64,000 nucleotides of DNA, taken from NCBI GenBank assembly GCA_963791455.1, contig CAWBSM010000005.1, positions 124,001 through 188,000 on the forward strand. Direction: 5' to 3'. Source of the stretch: Bog-473 sp963791455. Lineage in GTDB: Bacteria > Actinomycetota > Acidimicrobiia > Acidimicrobiales > RAAP-2. The notes beneath the pieces were generated by a model. The model did no database searches. It was given only the letters and a program-made list of their open reading frames with translations, and was not told where the DNA came from. The position numbers and the translations under genes are program-made. Positions 17,030 to 25,337 of this stretch are shown piece after piece; the stretch's first letter is position 1; every line of letters begins with the position of its first letter.

Positions 17030-18733
17030 CTACTTGGGCAAGAAGAGCAGCGTGGCGTCGTGCGCGAAGTCGATGAGCGGCTGCGGCCACACGCCGAAGA
17101 GCACCGTCACGCCGACACAGAGCGCGATGCCCAGGGCGCTCAGGGTCGGGACGGGGATCCCCTCGGGTCGGGACGACTCCGTGTCAGCTTCCTCGTCGTC
17201 GAGCAGGATCTGCTCGTTGAGTGTGGTCACCGCGACCGACGCGGCAGAGGGCGTCGCCCACTCGAGCCCTCCGTTGGGGTCGCCGCCGAGCGTGCCGCCT
17301 CCGGTCATCCCGCCTTCGACCGTCGGCTCGGCCGACCCGGCCACTCCTCCCTCGGGCTCCCCCTGCCCCCCGGCGGCGTACATCAGCACGGCCACCCGCA
17401 GATAGAAGTAGGCCGCCACGGCGGCAGTCACCATTGCGATCACGCCCAGGGGCACATCGCCCGCCTCAATGGCGGCGAAGACCACCTGGACTTTGGCCCA
17501 CAGGCCAGTGGTGAAGGGTGCACCGGCTTGGGCGAGCAGGAGCACGGCGAAGGCGAGGGCCAGCACAGGCTGGCGTGTGGCCAGGCCCCGGTAGCGGGAA
17601 AGGTCGTGGTCGGCATCGCCGTCGCCGCCGAGCACGGTGACGACGGCGAAGCTTCCGACGGTCATGAACATGTACACGAACAGGTAGTAGAGCGACGCGC
17701 TGGCGCCCCGCGCCGTGCCGGCCACGACGCCCAGCAAAATGAACCCGGCGTGGTTGATGGACGAGTAGGCCAGCATCCTCTTCACGTCGCGCTGTCGTAG
17801 CGCCACGAAGGCGCCGAGGATCAGCGACAGCACCGCCAGGCCGTAGGCGATAGGCCGCCAGTCGGTCGACACCACACCGAACGCCGAGAAGAGGACCCGC
17901 AGCATGGCGGCGAACGCACCCGCCTTGGCCACCGCGGACATGAAGCCGGTCACCGGGGAGGGTGCCCCCTGGTAGACGTCGGGCGTCCACATGTGGAACG
18001 GGACGGCGGCGATCTTGAAGGCGAAGCCGACGAGCATGAGCGCCAGACCGGCCAGGAGCAGGCCGTTGGACAAGACGACGTTCTTGGACAAGAAGTCAGC
18101 GATCTGGGTCAGGTTGGTCGAGCCGGTTGCCCCGTAGGTCAGCGCGATCCCGTAGACGAAGATGGCCGAGGAGAAGCCCCCCAGGATGAAGTACTTGAGT
18201 GCGGCCTCCCCTGAGGCGGAACGACGGTAATTGAAGGCGGTGAGCACGTAGAGGGCGATGGAGAGGATCTCGAGGCCCAAGAAGATGACGATGAGGTCGT
18301 TTGCCATCGCCATCACCATGGCGCCCGAGGCCGAGACCATGGCGAGGACGTGGAACTCCGCCCCGTGCATGCCCTCCCGCCGCAGGTAGCCGTCTGCCAC
18401 CAGGGCGCTGAGCAGCATGGCGATGGACACCAACATCGTGACGAGGACGCTGAAGCCATCCATCACGACCGCTTGGGCAACGTAGGTGTGCGCCCCGTGC
18501 TCCTGCACGTCGGACCATTGCCACAGCGCGATGCCGAGCGCGCCACCCGAGATGGCGACGGTGGCGACGGTGCTCACCCGCACCCGCAGCGGACTCCGCA
18601 CGAGCGAGGCCACCCCGAGGAGCACCACCGCGCCACCGATCATGACGATGGGCGGCAGAATGGCCAACCAGCGGATGGGCGGCACCGAGATGGTGTTCGC
18701 AGCATGGCTCGTGGCCGCCAGGAGCGCGATCAC
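17030..18733 (-). CDS. nuoN: NADH-quinone oxidoreductase subunit N
   Basis: Antiporter-like proton-pumping subunit of complex I, with about 14 membrane helices. 567 residues, longer than the usual 480-500, because a hydrophilic Gly/Glu/Pro-rich loop (about 452-528, near 17150-17380) is inserted before the last helix; it ends in acidic LLDDEEADTE. The core motifs AMANDLIVIFLGLEILSIALY and GFAFKIAAVPFHMWTPDVY, with the proton-channel Glu and Lys, are intact. GTG start overlaps the nuoM stop (GTGA). Last gene of the nuo operon, ending 5 bp from the convergent DUF2252 gene. Confidence 0.95.
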   Translation of the reverse strand: MIALLAATSHAANTISVPPIRWLAILPPIVMIGGAVVLLGVASLVRSPLRVRVSTVATVAISGGALGIALWQWSDVQEHGAHTYVAQAVVMDGFSVLVTMLVSIAMLLSALVADGYLRREGMHGAEFHVLAMVSASGAMVMAMANDLIVIFLGLEILSIALYVLTAFNYRRSASGEAALKYFILGGFSSAIFVYGIALTYGATGSTNLTQIADFLSKNVVLSNGLLLAGLALMLVGFAFKIAAVPFHMWTPDVYQGAPSPVTGFMSAVAKAGAFAAMLRVLFSAFGVVSTDWRPIAYGLAVLSLILGAFVALRQRDVKRMLAYSSINHAGFILLGVVAGTARGASASLYYLFVYMFMTVGSFAVVTVLGGDGDADHDLSRYRGLATRQPVLALAFAVLLLAQAGAPFTTGLWAKVQVVFAAIEAGDVPLGVIAMVTAAVAAYFYLRVAVLMYAAGGQGEPEGGVAGSAEPTVEGGMTGGGTLGGDPNGGLEWATPSAASVAVTTLNEQILLDDEEADTESSRPEGIPVPTLSALGIALCVGVTVLFGVWPQPLIDFAHDATLLFLPK

Positions 18734-20274
18734 CTCAGTCCCTCGACACCCTTGACGGCAACCGACGGCTGATAGTGACCCGTGCTGGACTCCACGTGCG
18801 CGATGAGCTGGTTGACCGAGGGGTTGATGCGATCGAGCACCGGCTTGGGGTAGACGCCGAGGAAGACGATGAGCACGATGAGGGGAGCCATCACCAAGCG
18901 CTCGAGCAGCGCCAGGTCACGGGTCTTCTCGTCTGGGGCGCGTGGCGTGCCGTGGAAGACCTGTTGGTAGGCCCACAGCAGATAGATCGCCGCCACGATC
19001 ACGCCCAGCACGGCGACGACCGCCCACCAACGGTGGGTGATGAAGGTGCCCGACAGCACCAAGAACTCGCTCACGAATCCGTTCAGCCCGGGCACTCCGA
19101 TGGAGGCCATCATCACGACGGTGAAGACGCCGGCCAGGACCGGGGCGGCCTTCTGCAGCCCGCGCATCTCCCCCGCCTGCCAGGTCCCCCGCCGTTGGTA
19201 GATGAAACCGATGAGGATGAACAACGCGCCCACGATGAGGCCGTGGTTGAGCATCAAGAGCACGCCGCCGGCCAAGCCCTGCGTGCTGAGGGCGATGGTC
19301 CCGAGCGCGATGAAACCGATCTGGGCCAGCGACGAGTAGGTCACGAGCCGCTTCAGATCACGCTGGGCGCAGGCCACGATGGCGCCGTAGACGATGCCAA
19401 TGACGGCCAGGGTGAGCAGGAACGGGGCCAACGTCTTGGTGGCCTGCGGGAAGAGGCTGAGGTCGAAGCGGATGATCCCGTAGGTGCCCAGCTTGGCCAG
19501 CACGCCTGACAGCAGCACCGAGCCTTCCTCCGGTGCCTCGGTGTAGGCGTCGGGAGACCAGGTGTGCAGTGGGAAGAGGGGTGCCTTGACGGCGAAGGCC
19601 GCCGTGAAGGCCAAGAAGAGGAGGATCTCCGTCGACGACGACAGGTGGGTCTGCATGAGCGGACCGAGGGAGAAGGTCAGGTAGTGGTACTGCGACTCGT
19701 GGATGAAGGCGAGCGCCAGGATCCCGACCAGCAGGAAGGCAGAACCGAGGAAGGTGTAGAGAAAGAATTTGATGGCCGCATAGGCCCGCCGCTGGTGCCC
19801 CCAACCGGCGATGATGAAGTACGAGGGCACCAGGGTCAGCTCGAACATGAAGAAGAACACGATGAGGTCCAGCGACAGGAAGCTCCCCATCACGGAGGCC
19901 TCGAGCAGGAGGATCCAGGCGAAGTAGGCGCGGCTGTTCTCGCGGTTGCGTCCGAGGACGATGGCCAGCGGGAAGAGCACCGCCGTGAGCAGCACGAGGA
20001 AGACGGATATCCCGTCGACCCCGAGGTACCAGTGCACCCCGAGGTTGCTGCCGGTGTACTCGTGGTCCGAGACCAGCTGGAAGCCGCCATCGTGCACCTT
20101 CATGGCCACCAGTGCCGAGACGGCGACGACCAGGGTGACGAGCGAGGCGATGAGGGCGAGCGAGTACGAGACCTCACGGTGCAGACGGCGGTCGAGGCCG
20201 AGCAGCCCCAGCGCGGCCGCTCCGATGGCGGGCAGGAGGACCAGCAGGGTCAGGAAGGGGACGATGTGCGTCAT
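18730..20274 (-). CDS. nuoM: NADH-quinone oxidoreductase subunit M
   Basis: Second antiporter-like membrane subunit of complex I. 514 residues from ATG at 20274, which overlaps the nuoL stop as ATGA; an upstream GTG at 20283 is in frame but less likely. Motifs: FMFELTLVPSYFIIAGWG with the essential Glu in helix 5, VKAPLFPLHTWSPDAYTEAP with the channel Lys, and YSSLAQIGFI. Fourteen hydrophobic segments are evident. The stop overlaps nuoN (GTGA). Confidence 0.96.
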   Translation of the reverse strand: MTHIVPFLTLLVLLPAIGAAALGLLGLDRRLHREVSYSLALIASLVTLVVAVSALVAMKVHDGGFQLVSDHEYTGSNLGVHWYLGVDGISVFLVLLTAVLFPLAIVLGRNRENSRAYFAWILLLEASVMGSFLSLDLIVFFFMFELTLVPSYFIIAGWGHQRRAYAAIKFFLYTFLGSAFLLVGILALAFIHESQYHYLTFSLGPLMQTHLSSSTEILLFLAFTAAFAVKAPLFPLHTWSPDAYTEAPEEGSVLLSGVLAKLGTYGIIRFDLSLFPQATKTLAPFLLTLAVIGIVYGAIVACAQRDLKRLVTYSSLAQIGFIALGTIALSTQGLAGGVLLMLNHGLIVGALFILIGFIYQRRGTWQAGEMRGLQKAAPVLAGVFTVVMMASIGVPGLNGFVSEFLVLSGTFITHRWWAVVAVLGVIVAAIYLLWAYQQVFHGTPRAPDEKTRDLALLERLVMAPLIVLIVFLGVYPKPVLDRINPSVNQLIAHVESSTGHYQPSVAVKGVEGLR

Positions 20275-22187
20275 CCCCACCACGTCCGGCTCAGCATGAA
20301 GGCGACGATGAGGGCCATCCCGAGGGCGATCCCCAGCGCGTAGTTACGGGCGTAGCCGGTCTGCAGCTTGCGCGCCGCCGTGCCGGTCACCTTGGCCAGG
20401 TGTGCCGTGCCGTTGACCGCGCCGTCGATCACACGGGCGTCGATCACCCAGGCGCAGAACGTGGCCAGGCGCTGGCTCGGACGCCCGATGATCGTGTCGT
20501 AGAAGTCGTCCCAGTACCAGACGCGCTGCAAGAACGCCGGTTCGAGCGCCGGCTTGTCCACCTCGGCGCCGCGCCACAGCCAGGCGGCGACGATCACGCC
20601 GATGATGGCCGCCACGAAGTCGGCCAGCCCGAGGGCCCATTGGGCTGCATCACCGAGATGGTCGTTGTAGAGGTCGGTCCCGAACACCGAGCCCAGAAAG
20701 TTGTTGAGGCTGTGGGTGTGGGCCCAGGGCAGGTTGAGCACCTCACCGAACAACGAGAGAAGGGCGAGGATCACGAGCGGGGTCAGCATGATCCAGTTCG
20801 ACTCGTGCGGCGTGTGATGAGCCGGCTCGCCATGCGGACCTATCGTGTCGAAGCGAGGCTCGCCGCCAAAGGTGAGGATCTCCAGCCGGCTCATGTAGTA
20901 CGCGGTCAGGACGGCGGTGACCAGCCCGATGACCCACAGCCCCTCGAAATGAGCGTACGCATTGTCGAGCACATCGCCCTTGGCGAAGAATCCTGACAGC
21001 GGCGGGATACCGATGATGGCCAGCCAACCCACGGTGAAGGTGATGGTCGTCCAGCGCATGTAGCGCCGCAGGGCACCCATCCGCTTCAGGTCCTGCTCGT
21101 CTTCGAGCCCATGAATGACCGAGCCCGCGCCGAGGAACAGCAGGGCCTTGAAAAAAGCGTGCATGACCATGAGGAAGATGGCCGCCACGTAGGCGCCCGA
21201 CCCGACGGCCAGCATCATGTAGCCGATCTGCGAGATGGTGGAGAACGCCAATACCTTCTTGATGTCCTGCTGCGCGCAGGCAATGGTGGCCGCCACGAAC
21301 GCCGTCACGGCGCCGATGGTCGCGATCACCTCCGTGCCCGGCGTTGTGAGGTGCAGCAGAGGGTTCATCCGGCACAGCAGGTATACCCCGGCCGTGACCA
21401 TGGTGGCGGCATGGATCAGGGCGGAGACCGGGGTCGGACCCTCCATGGCGTCCGGCAGCCAATTGAAGAGCGGGATCTGAGCCGACTTCCCAGTGGCGGC
21501 CAAGAACAGCAGCAGCACCGCGGCGGTGGCGGTGCCACCACCGAGGTGGGAGAGCTGCCCGAAGATCCCGCCGCCGGGGCCGCTCTCGTACTGGACGGTG
21601 CCCGTCTTCTCGAAGAGCAAGAAGATGGCGAGCAGGAACCCGGCGTCGCCGATGCGGTTGTAGATGAAGGCCTTCTTGCCGGCCGAGGCGGCCGACTCGC
21701 GCTCGAACCAGAAGGCGACCAACAAGTAGGAGCAGACGCCCACGCCCTCCCAGCCCACGAAGGTGAGCAGCAGATTGTTGCCCAGCACCAGCAGGAGCAT
21801 GGAGAAGACGAACAGGTTGAGGTAGATGAAGAACTTGGAGTAGTCCCGGTCGCCTTTCATGTATGCGATGGAGTACAGGTGGATGAGCGTGCTCACCCCC
21901 GTGACGAACATGCACATCGTCATCGACAGCGGGTCCACCAGGGTGCCGACGGGCACCGACAATCCCCCGGAGCTGAACCAGGTGAAGTAGTTGTGCACCA
22001 CGACGCGGTGGTCTGCCGGGAGGTTGATGAGTCCCGCCAGCACGATGCAGGCGACGACGAAGGCGGCGCCCACGGCCACCGTCCCGACCCAGCCCGCAGC
22101 GGGATCCCCGATACGGCGCCCGAAGGCGACGAGGAACAAGAACCCCGCCAGGGGCAACAGCAGCATGAGGTAGGCGAGGTGGACCAC
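20271..22187 (-). CDS. nuoL: NADH-quinone oxidoreductase subunit L
   Basis: Largest antiporter-like subunit with the long lateral amphipathic helix at the C-terminus. 638 residues from GTG at 22187, 2 nt past the nuoK stop (22190-22192); the open frame upstream is only shadow. Motifs include FVGWEGVGVCSYLLVAFWFE, GKSAQIPLFNWLPDAMEGPTP and TMVTAGVYLLCRMNP. The C-terminal segment after about 560 carries the membrane-parallel helix and final anchor. The stop overlaps nuoM (ATGA). Confidence 0.96.
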   Translation of the reverse strand: MVHLAYLMLLLPLAGFLFLVAFGRRIGDPAAGWVGTVAVGAAFVVACIVLAGLINLPADHRVVVHNYFTWFSSGGLSVPVGTLVDPLSMTMCMFVTGVSTLIHLYSIAYMKGDRDYSKFFIYLNLFVFSMLLLVLGNNLLLTFVGWEGVGVCSYLLVAFWFERESAASAGKKAFIYNRIGDAGFLLAIFLLFEKTGTVQYESGPGGGIFGQLSHLGGGTATAAVLLLFLAATGKSAQIPLFNWLPDAMEGPTPVSALIHAATMVTAGVYLLCRMNPLLHLTTPGTEVIATIGAVTAFVAATIACAQQDIKKVLAFSTISQIGYMMLAVGSGAYVAAIFLMVMHAFFKALLFLGAGSVIHGLEDEQDLKRMGALRRYMRWTTITFTVGWLAIIGIPPLSGFFAKGDVLDNAYAHFEGLWVIGLVTAVLTAYYMSRLEILTFGGEPRFDTIGPHGEPAHHTPHESNWIMLTPLVILALLSLFGEVLNLPWAHTHSLNNFLGSVFGTDLYNDHLGDAAQWALGLADFVAAIIGVIVAAWLWRGAEVDKPALEPAFLQRVWYWDDFYDTIIGRPSQRLATFCAWVIDARVIDGAVNGTAHLAKVTGTAARKLQTGYARNYALGIALGMALIVAFMLSRTWWG

Positions 22188-22189
22188 GC

Positions 22190-22495
22190 TCAGCCCTTGA
22201 GCGAGTCCAGGTCGTCCGCCACCGTCGTGGCGCGGCGGCGGAAGTTGGTCACCACGATGCCGAGGCCGACCACCACCTCGGCCGCCGCCACGACGAGCAC
22301 GAAGAAGACAACGGCCTGGCCGCCGATGTCGTGGAGCATGCGGGCGAAGGTGACGAAGGTGAGGTTGGCCGCGTTGAGCATCAGCTCGATGCACATGAAC
22401 ATGATCAGGACGTTGCGCCGCACCAGGAGGCCGATGGCGCCGATGGTGAAGACGATGGCGGCCAGGCCGAGGTACCAGGCTCCCGAGAGGCTCAT
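22190..22495 (-). CDS. nuoK: NADH-quinone oxidoreductase subunit K
   Basis: Small membrane subunit, 101 residues, three helices, the normal length. The conserved membrane glutamates lie in MFMCIELMLNAANLTFV and in VVAAAEVVVGLGIVV. ATG at 22495 overlaps the nuoJ stop (ATGA), and nuoL begins at once downstream. The gene lies inside a longer open frame whose upstream part is antisense-like shadow of nuoJ and nuoI, so only this C-terminal portion is real. Confidence 0.95.
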   Translation of the reverse strand: MSLSGAWYLGLAAIVFTIGAIGLLVRRNVLIMFMCIELMLNAANLTFVTFARMLHDIGGQAVVFFVLVVAAAEVVVGLGIVVTNFRRRATTVADDLDSLKG

Positions 22496-23118
22496 GCCGC
22501 CAACTCGGAGTCGGTGGTGTCCGGCTGGTCGGCCTGGACCGTCGGCGGACGGCGCGCCAGCACGACGGCTCCGACCACCGCGATGACCAGAAGGGCCGCC
22601 GTGGCCTCGAACGCGAACAGGTAGGTGGTGAAGAGCTGCTTGCCCAACTGGGCCGGTTCCCCCGCCGGCGAGTTCGGGCCTGCGACGTGTCCCTGGATCG
22701 GGCCGACTACCTGCTGGGCACCGGTCACCCAGTGCGCGGTGGCGGCCATGGCCACGACACCGCCCAGGGTGATGACCGAGAAGACGATGGCCAGCGGTCG
22801 CTGGCCGATCAGGGGCTCGACGTTGATGTCCTCGGCGCGGTCGACGCCGAGGAACATGATGACGAAGAGGAACAGCACGACGATGGCCCCGGCGTAGACG
22901 ATGATCTGGACGGCGGCCAGGAAGTCCGCCTCCTGCTCGATGAAGAGGACGGCGACGCCGAAGAGCGTCATCACAAGGCTCAGGGCGGCGTGGACGGGGT
23001 TGCGCGAGGTGACGACGCCTACCGCGCCCACCAGGATGACCGCCGCCGAGGCGGCGAAGACCAGGATGTCGGGCCAGGTGGGGCGCGCCGAAGCCAGGAG
23101 CAAGGACGCGTGGACCAT
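22492..23118 (-). CDS. nuoJ: NADH-quinone oxidoreductase subunit J
   Basis: Membrane subunit carrying the pi-bulge helix. 208 residues, five hydrophobic helices, with VYAGAIVVLFLFVIMFLG, the most conserved segment of the family. ATG at 23118 lies 3 nt after the nuoI stop; its own stop overlaps nuoK. The C-terminal tail after about 190 is hydrophilic (PPTVQADQPDTTDSELAA), which is common in actinobacterial NuoJ. Confidence 0.95.
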   Translation of the reverse strand: MVHASLLLASARPTWPDILVFAASAAVILVGAVGVVTSRNPVHAALSLVMTLFGVAVLFIEQEADFLAAVQIIVYAGAIVVLFLFVIMFLGVDRAEDINVEPLIGQRPLAIVFSVITLGGVVAMAATAHWVTGAQQVVGPIQGHVAGPNSPAGEPAQLGKQLFTTYLFAFEATAALLVIAVVGAVVLARRPPTVQADQPDTTDSELAA

Positions 23119-23121
23119 GAG

Positions 23122-24036
23122 TCAGTCGCTCCCCTCGGTACCGCCGTCGGCCTCCCCTGCCCCGGGCGACTCGAGCGCGCCGGCCCGTTGCCCCTGGGCC
23201 TCCTCCTTGGCCTCGGCCCTCGCCGCCTTGCGCGCCGCCCGCAGCTCCTTCATGCGGGCCCGCGCCGCCTCCATCTTCTTGCGGTTGCGCGCCGCGCCCT
23301 CTCTCGCCCGCCAGGCCCGCCCCCGCATGCCACGGTGCTCCAGCGGGATGTCCTCGTCGAGCAGGTGGCGCTCCAGGACCTCGCGCAGGGGCTTGGTCCC
23401 GGTCGCATCGTCGTCGCGCCGGCCGGACTGGCCGCCCTCGGCCGCACGCACGCCGTAGCCGAGTTCGCCCGACCACTGGACCTCGCCCTCGTAGGCGGCG
23501 CTGCCCGAGGGGGACGTGGCCCGCATCCAGCCGCTCGTCATGAGGTCGTCGCCCTCGCGCCAGTCCTCCCAGGGGAGCTTCTGGGGAAGACCGTCGTCGT
23601 CGACCAGCAGCTCGTCCTTGGTGTAGATGGCGTCGGAGCGGTTGGTGAACGAGAACTCGAAGAGCTTTGACTCGGTGATGGCCTCGGTCGGGCAAGCCTC
23701 GACGCACATGTCGCAATGGATACAGCGCAGGAAGTTGATCTCGTAAACGAAGCCATAGCGCTCACCGGGCGAGACCGGATGGTCGGGCGGGTTGTCCAGC
23801 CCGCGCACGTAGATGCAGTCGGCCGGGCAGACACCGGCGCACAACTCGCAGCCGATGCATTTCTCCATGCCGTCCTCGTAGCGGTTGAGGACGTGGCGGC
23901 CGTGTTGGCGCGGCTGCTTGGGCTTCTTTTCCTCCGGGTACATCGTGGTGACCCGCGGCCGGGTCAGATGTTGGAAGGTGAGCTTGAACCCACCAAGGAA
24001 CGAAAGCTGCTCCTTGACCTCGTCGCCTGCGCTCAC
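23122..24036 (-). CDS. nuoI: NADH-quinone oxidoreductase subunit I, with long charged C-terminal extension
   Basis: Carries the two [4Fe-4S] clusters N6a/N6b that relay electrons to N2 in NuoB. Ferredoxin motifs are CIGCELCAGVCP (about 59-70) and CIHCDMCVEACP (about 103-114). 304 residues, against roughly 160-220 in most bacteria; from about 185 the tail is low in hydrophobic residues and from about 250 rich in Arg/Lys/Ala/Glu (ARARMKELRAARKAARAEAK), probably helical or disordered. GTG start overlaps the nuoH stop (GTGA). Three nucleotides separate it from nuoJ. Confidence 0.95.
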   Translation of the reverse strand: MSAGDEVKEQLSFLGGFKLTFQHLTRPRVTTMYPEEKKPKQPRQHGRHVLNRYEDGMEKCIGCELCAGVCPADCIYVRGLDNPPDHPVSPGERYGFVYEINFLRCIHCDMCVEACPTEAITESKLFEFSFTNRSDAIYTKDELLVDDDGLPQKLPWEDWREGDDLMTSGWMRATSPSGSAAYEGEVQWSGELGYGVRAAEGGQSGRRDDDATGTKPLREVLERHLLDEDIPLEHRGMRGRAWRAREGAARNRKKMEAARARMKELRAARKAARAEAKEEAQGQRAGALESPGAGEADGGTEGSD

Positions 24037-25337
24037 GATGCCTCACCTCCCGGGGTCGGTTCGACCGGTGACAGCCGCGGCGCCCGCGTGACCCGACCGC
24101 CGATCACCGGGATGACGACGTCCTCCTCGCTGCGACCCAGGCCGAGATGATTGGCCCGCAGGAGCAAGACCGAGGCGAGCAGCACGACCGGGACCAGGAT
24201 CAGCCCCGCCCAGCCCCAGGCGACGATGGCGGCCACCAAAAGGAGCCACCCCAGCGTGAGGGGGATGAGCCGCTTCCAGCCCAGGTCCATCAACTGGTCG
24301 TAGCGCAGCCGCGGCAGGGCGGCCCGGAACCAGACGTAGATGAAGCAGAAGGCCGCCGTCTTGAGCAGGAAATAGATGATCGGCATGTAGATGGTGGCCC
24401 CCGGAATGTGGAAGATGTAGCCGTTGGGGCCGCCGAAGAACAGCGTCACGACGATGGCCGACATCGTGATGGTGTTCATGAACTCCGCCAGGAAGAACAG
24501 GCCGAAGCGGATGGAGGAGTACTCGGTGTGGAAGCCGCCGACGAGCTCCTGCTCCGCTTCGGTGAGATCGAAGGGTGGCCGCGTGAGCTCGGCCGTGATG
24601 GCGATCATGAAGAAGATGAAGGGCAAGAAGCCGAGTCGGATCAGGTTCCAGTTCCAGAAGCCGTTGGACTGCGAGGCGACGATGGCCCGGGTGGACAGCG
24701 AACCGGTCACCAGCACCACCATCACCGTCGTCATGCCCAGCGCGGCCTCGTAGGAGATGACTTGGGCCGAGGCACGGACCGATCCGAGCAGGGGGTACTT
24801 CGAGCCCGAGGACCAGCCGGCCAACATGACGCCGTAGACGGCGATGCCCGACATGGCCAGCACGAGCAGGATCCCCATGGGCGGATCCGCTACTTGCAGC
24901 TCGAAGGTGTGGCTGCCGATCGTGATGATGCCGCCAACGGGAACCACGGTGAAGATCAGGACGGCCGGGATCACGGAGAGGTAGGGCGCCAGCTTGAACA
25001 CGAAGGAGTCCGCCCGGTTGGGCAGCAGGTCTTCCTTGAAGACGAGCTTGGTCCCGTCGGCCAGCGTCTGCAGCAGGCCCCAGGGGCCGGCCCGGTTCGG
25101 CCCGACCCGGCTCTGCATGTCCGAGATCACCTTGCGCTCGAACCAGATCATCAAGGCCGTGGCCACGAGCAGCGCGACGAAAGCCACGAGGCACTTGATG
25201 ATCGTGATCAGCCAGACCTGCCAGTTGAGCCCGAGGTAGTAGAGCGGGTCACCGTTGCCACTGTTGGCGCTGTGCTCCAGCACCGGCGCGGCGCCAGTGT
25301 GGGCCTGGGTCGCGGCGGCAAGCAGCGCTGCGATCAC
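24033..25337 (-). CDS. nuoH: NADH-quinone oxidoreductase subunit H
   Basis: Membrane subunit forming most of the quinone-binding channel. 434 residues from GTG at 25337, overlapping the nuoG stop (GTGA); the much longer open frame upstream is a shadow of nuoG. Signatures: IWFERKVISDMQSRVGPNRAG near the N-terminal channel loop, ITAELTRPPFDLTEAEQELV with the quinone-site acidic residues, and EYSSIRFGLFFLAEFMN. About eight hydrophobic helices. The stop overlaps nuoI. Confidence 0.96.
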   Translation of the reverse strand: MIAALLAAATQAHTGAAPVLEHSANSGNGDPLYYLGLNWQVWLITIIKCLVAFVALLVATALMIWFERKVISDMQSRVGPNRAGPWGLLQTLADGTKLVFKEDLLPNRADSFVFKLAPYLSVIPAVLIFTVVPVGGIITIGSHTFELQVADPPMGILLVLAMSGIAVYGVMLAGWSSGSKYPLLGSVRASAQVISYEAALGMTTVMVVLVTGSLSTRAIVASQSNGFWNWNLIRLGFLPFIFFMIAITAELTRPPFDLTEAEQELVGGFHTEYSSIRFGLFFLAEFMNTITMSAIVVTLFFGGPNGYIFHIPGATIYMPIIYFLLKTAAFCFIYVWFRAALPRLRYDQLMDLGWKRLIPLTLGWLLLVAAIVAWGWAGLILVPVVLLASVLLLRANHLGLGRSEEDVVIPVIGGRVTRAPRLSPVEPTPGGEAS

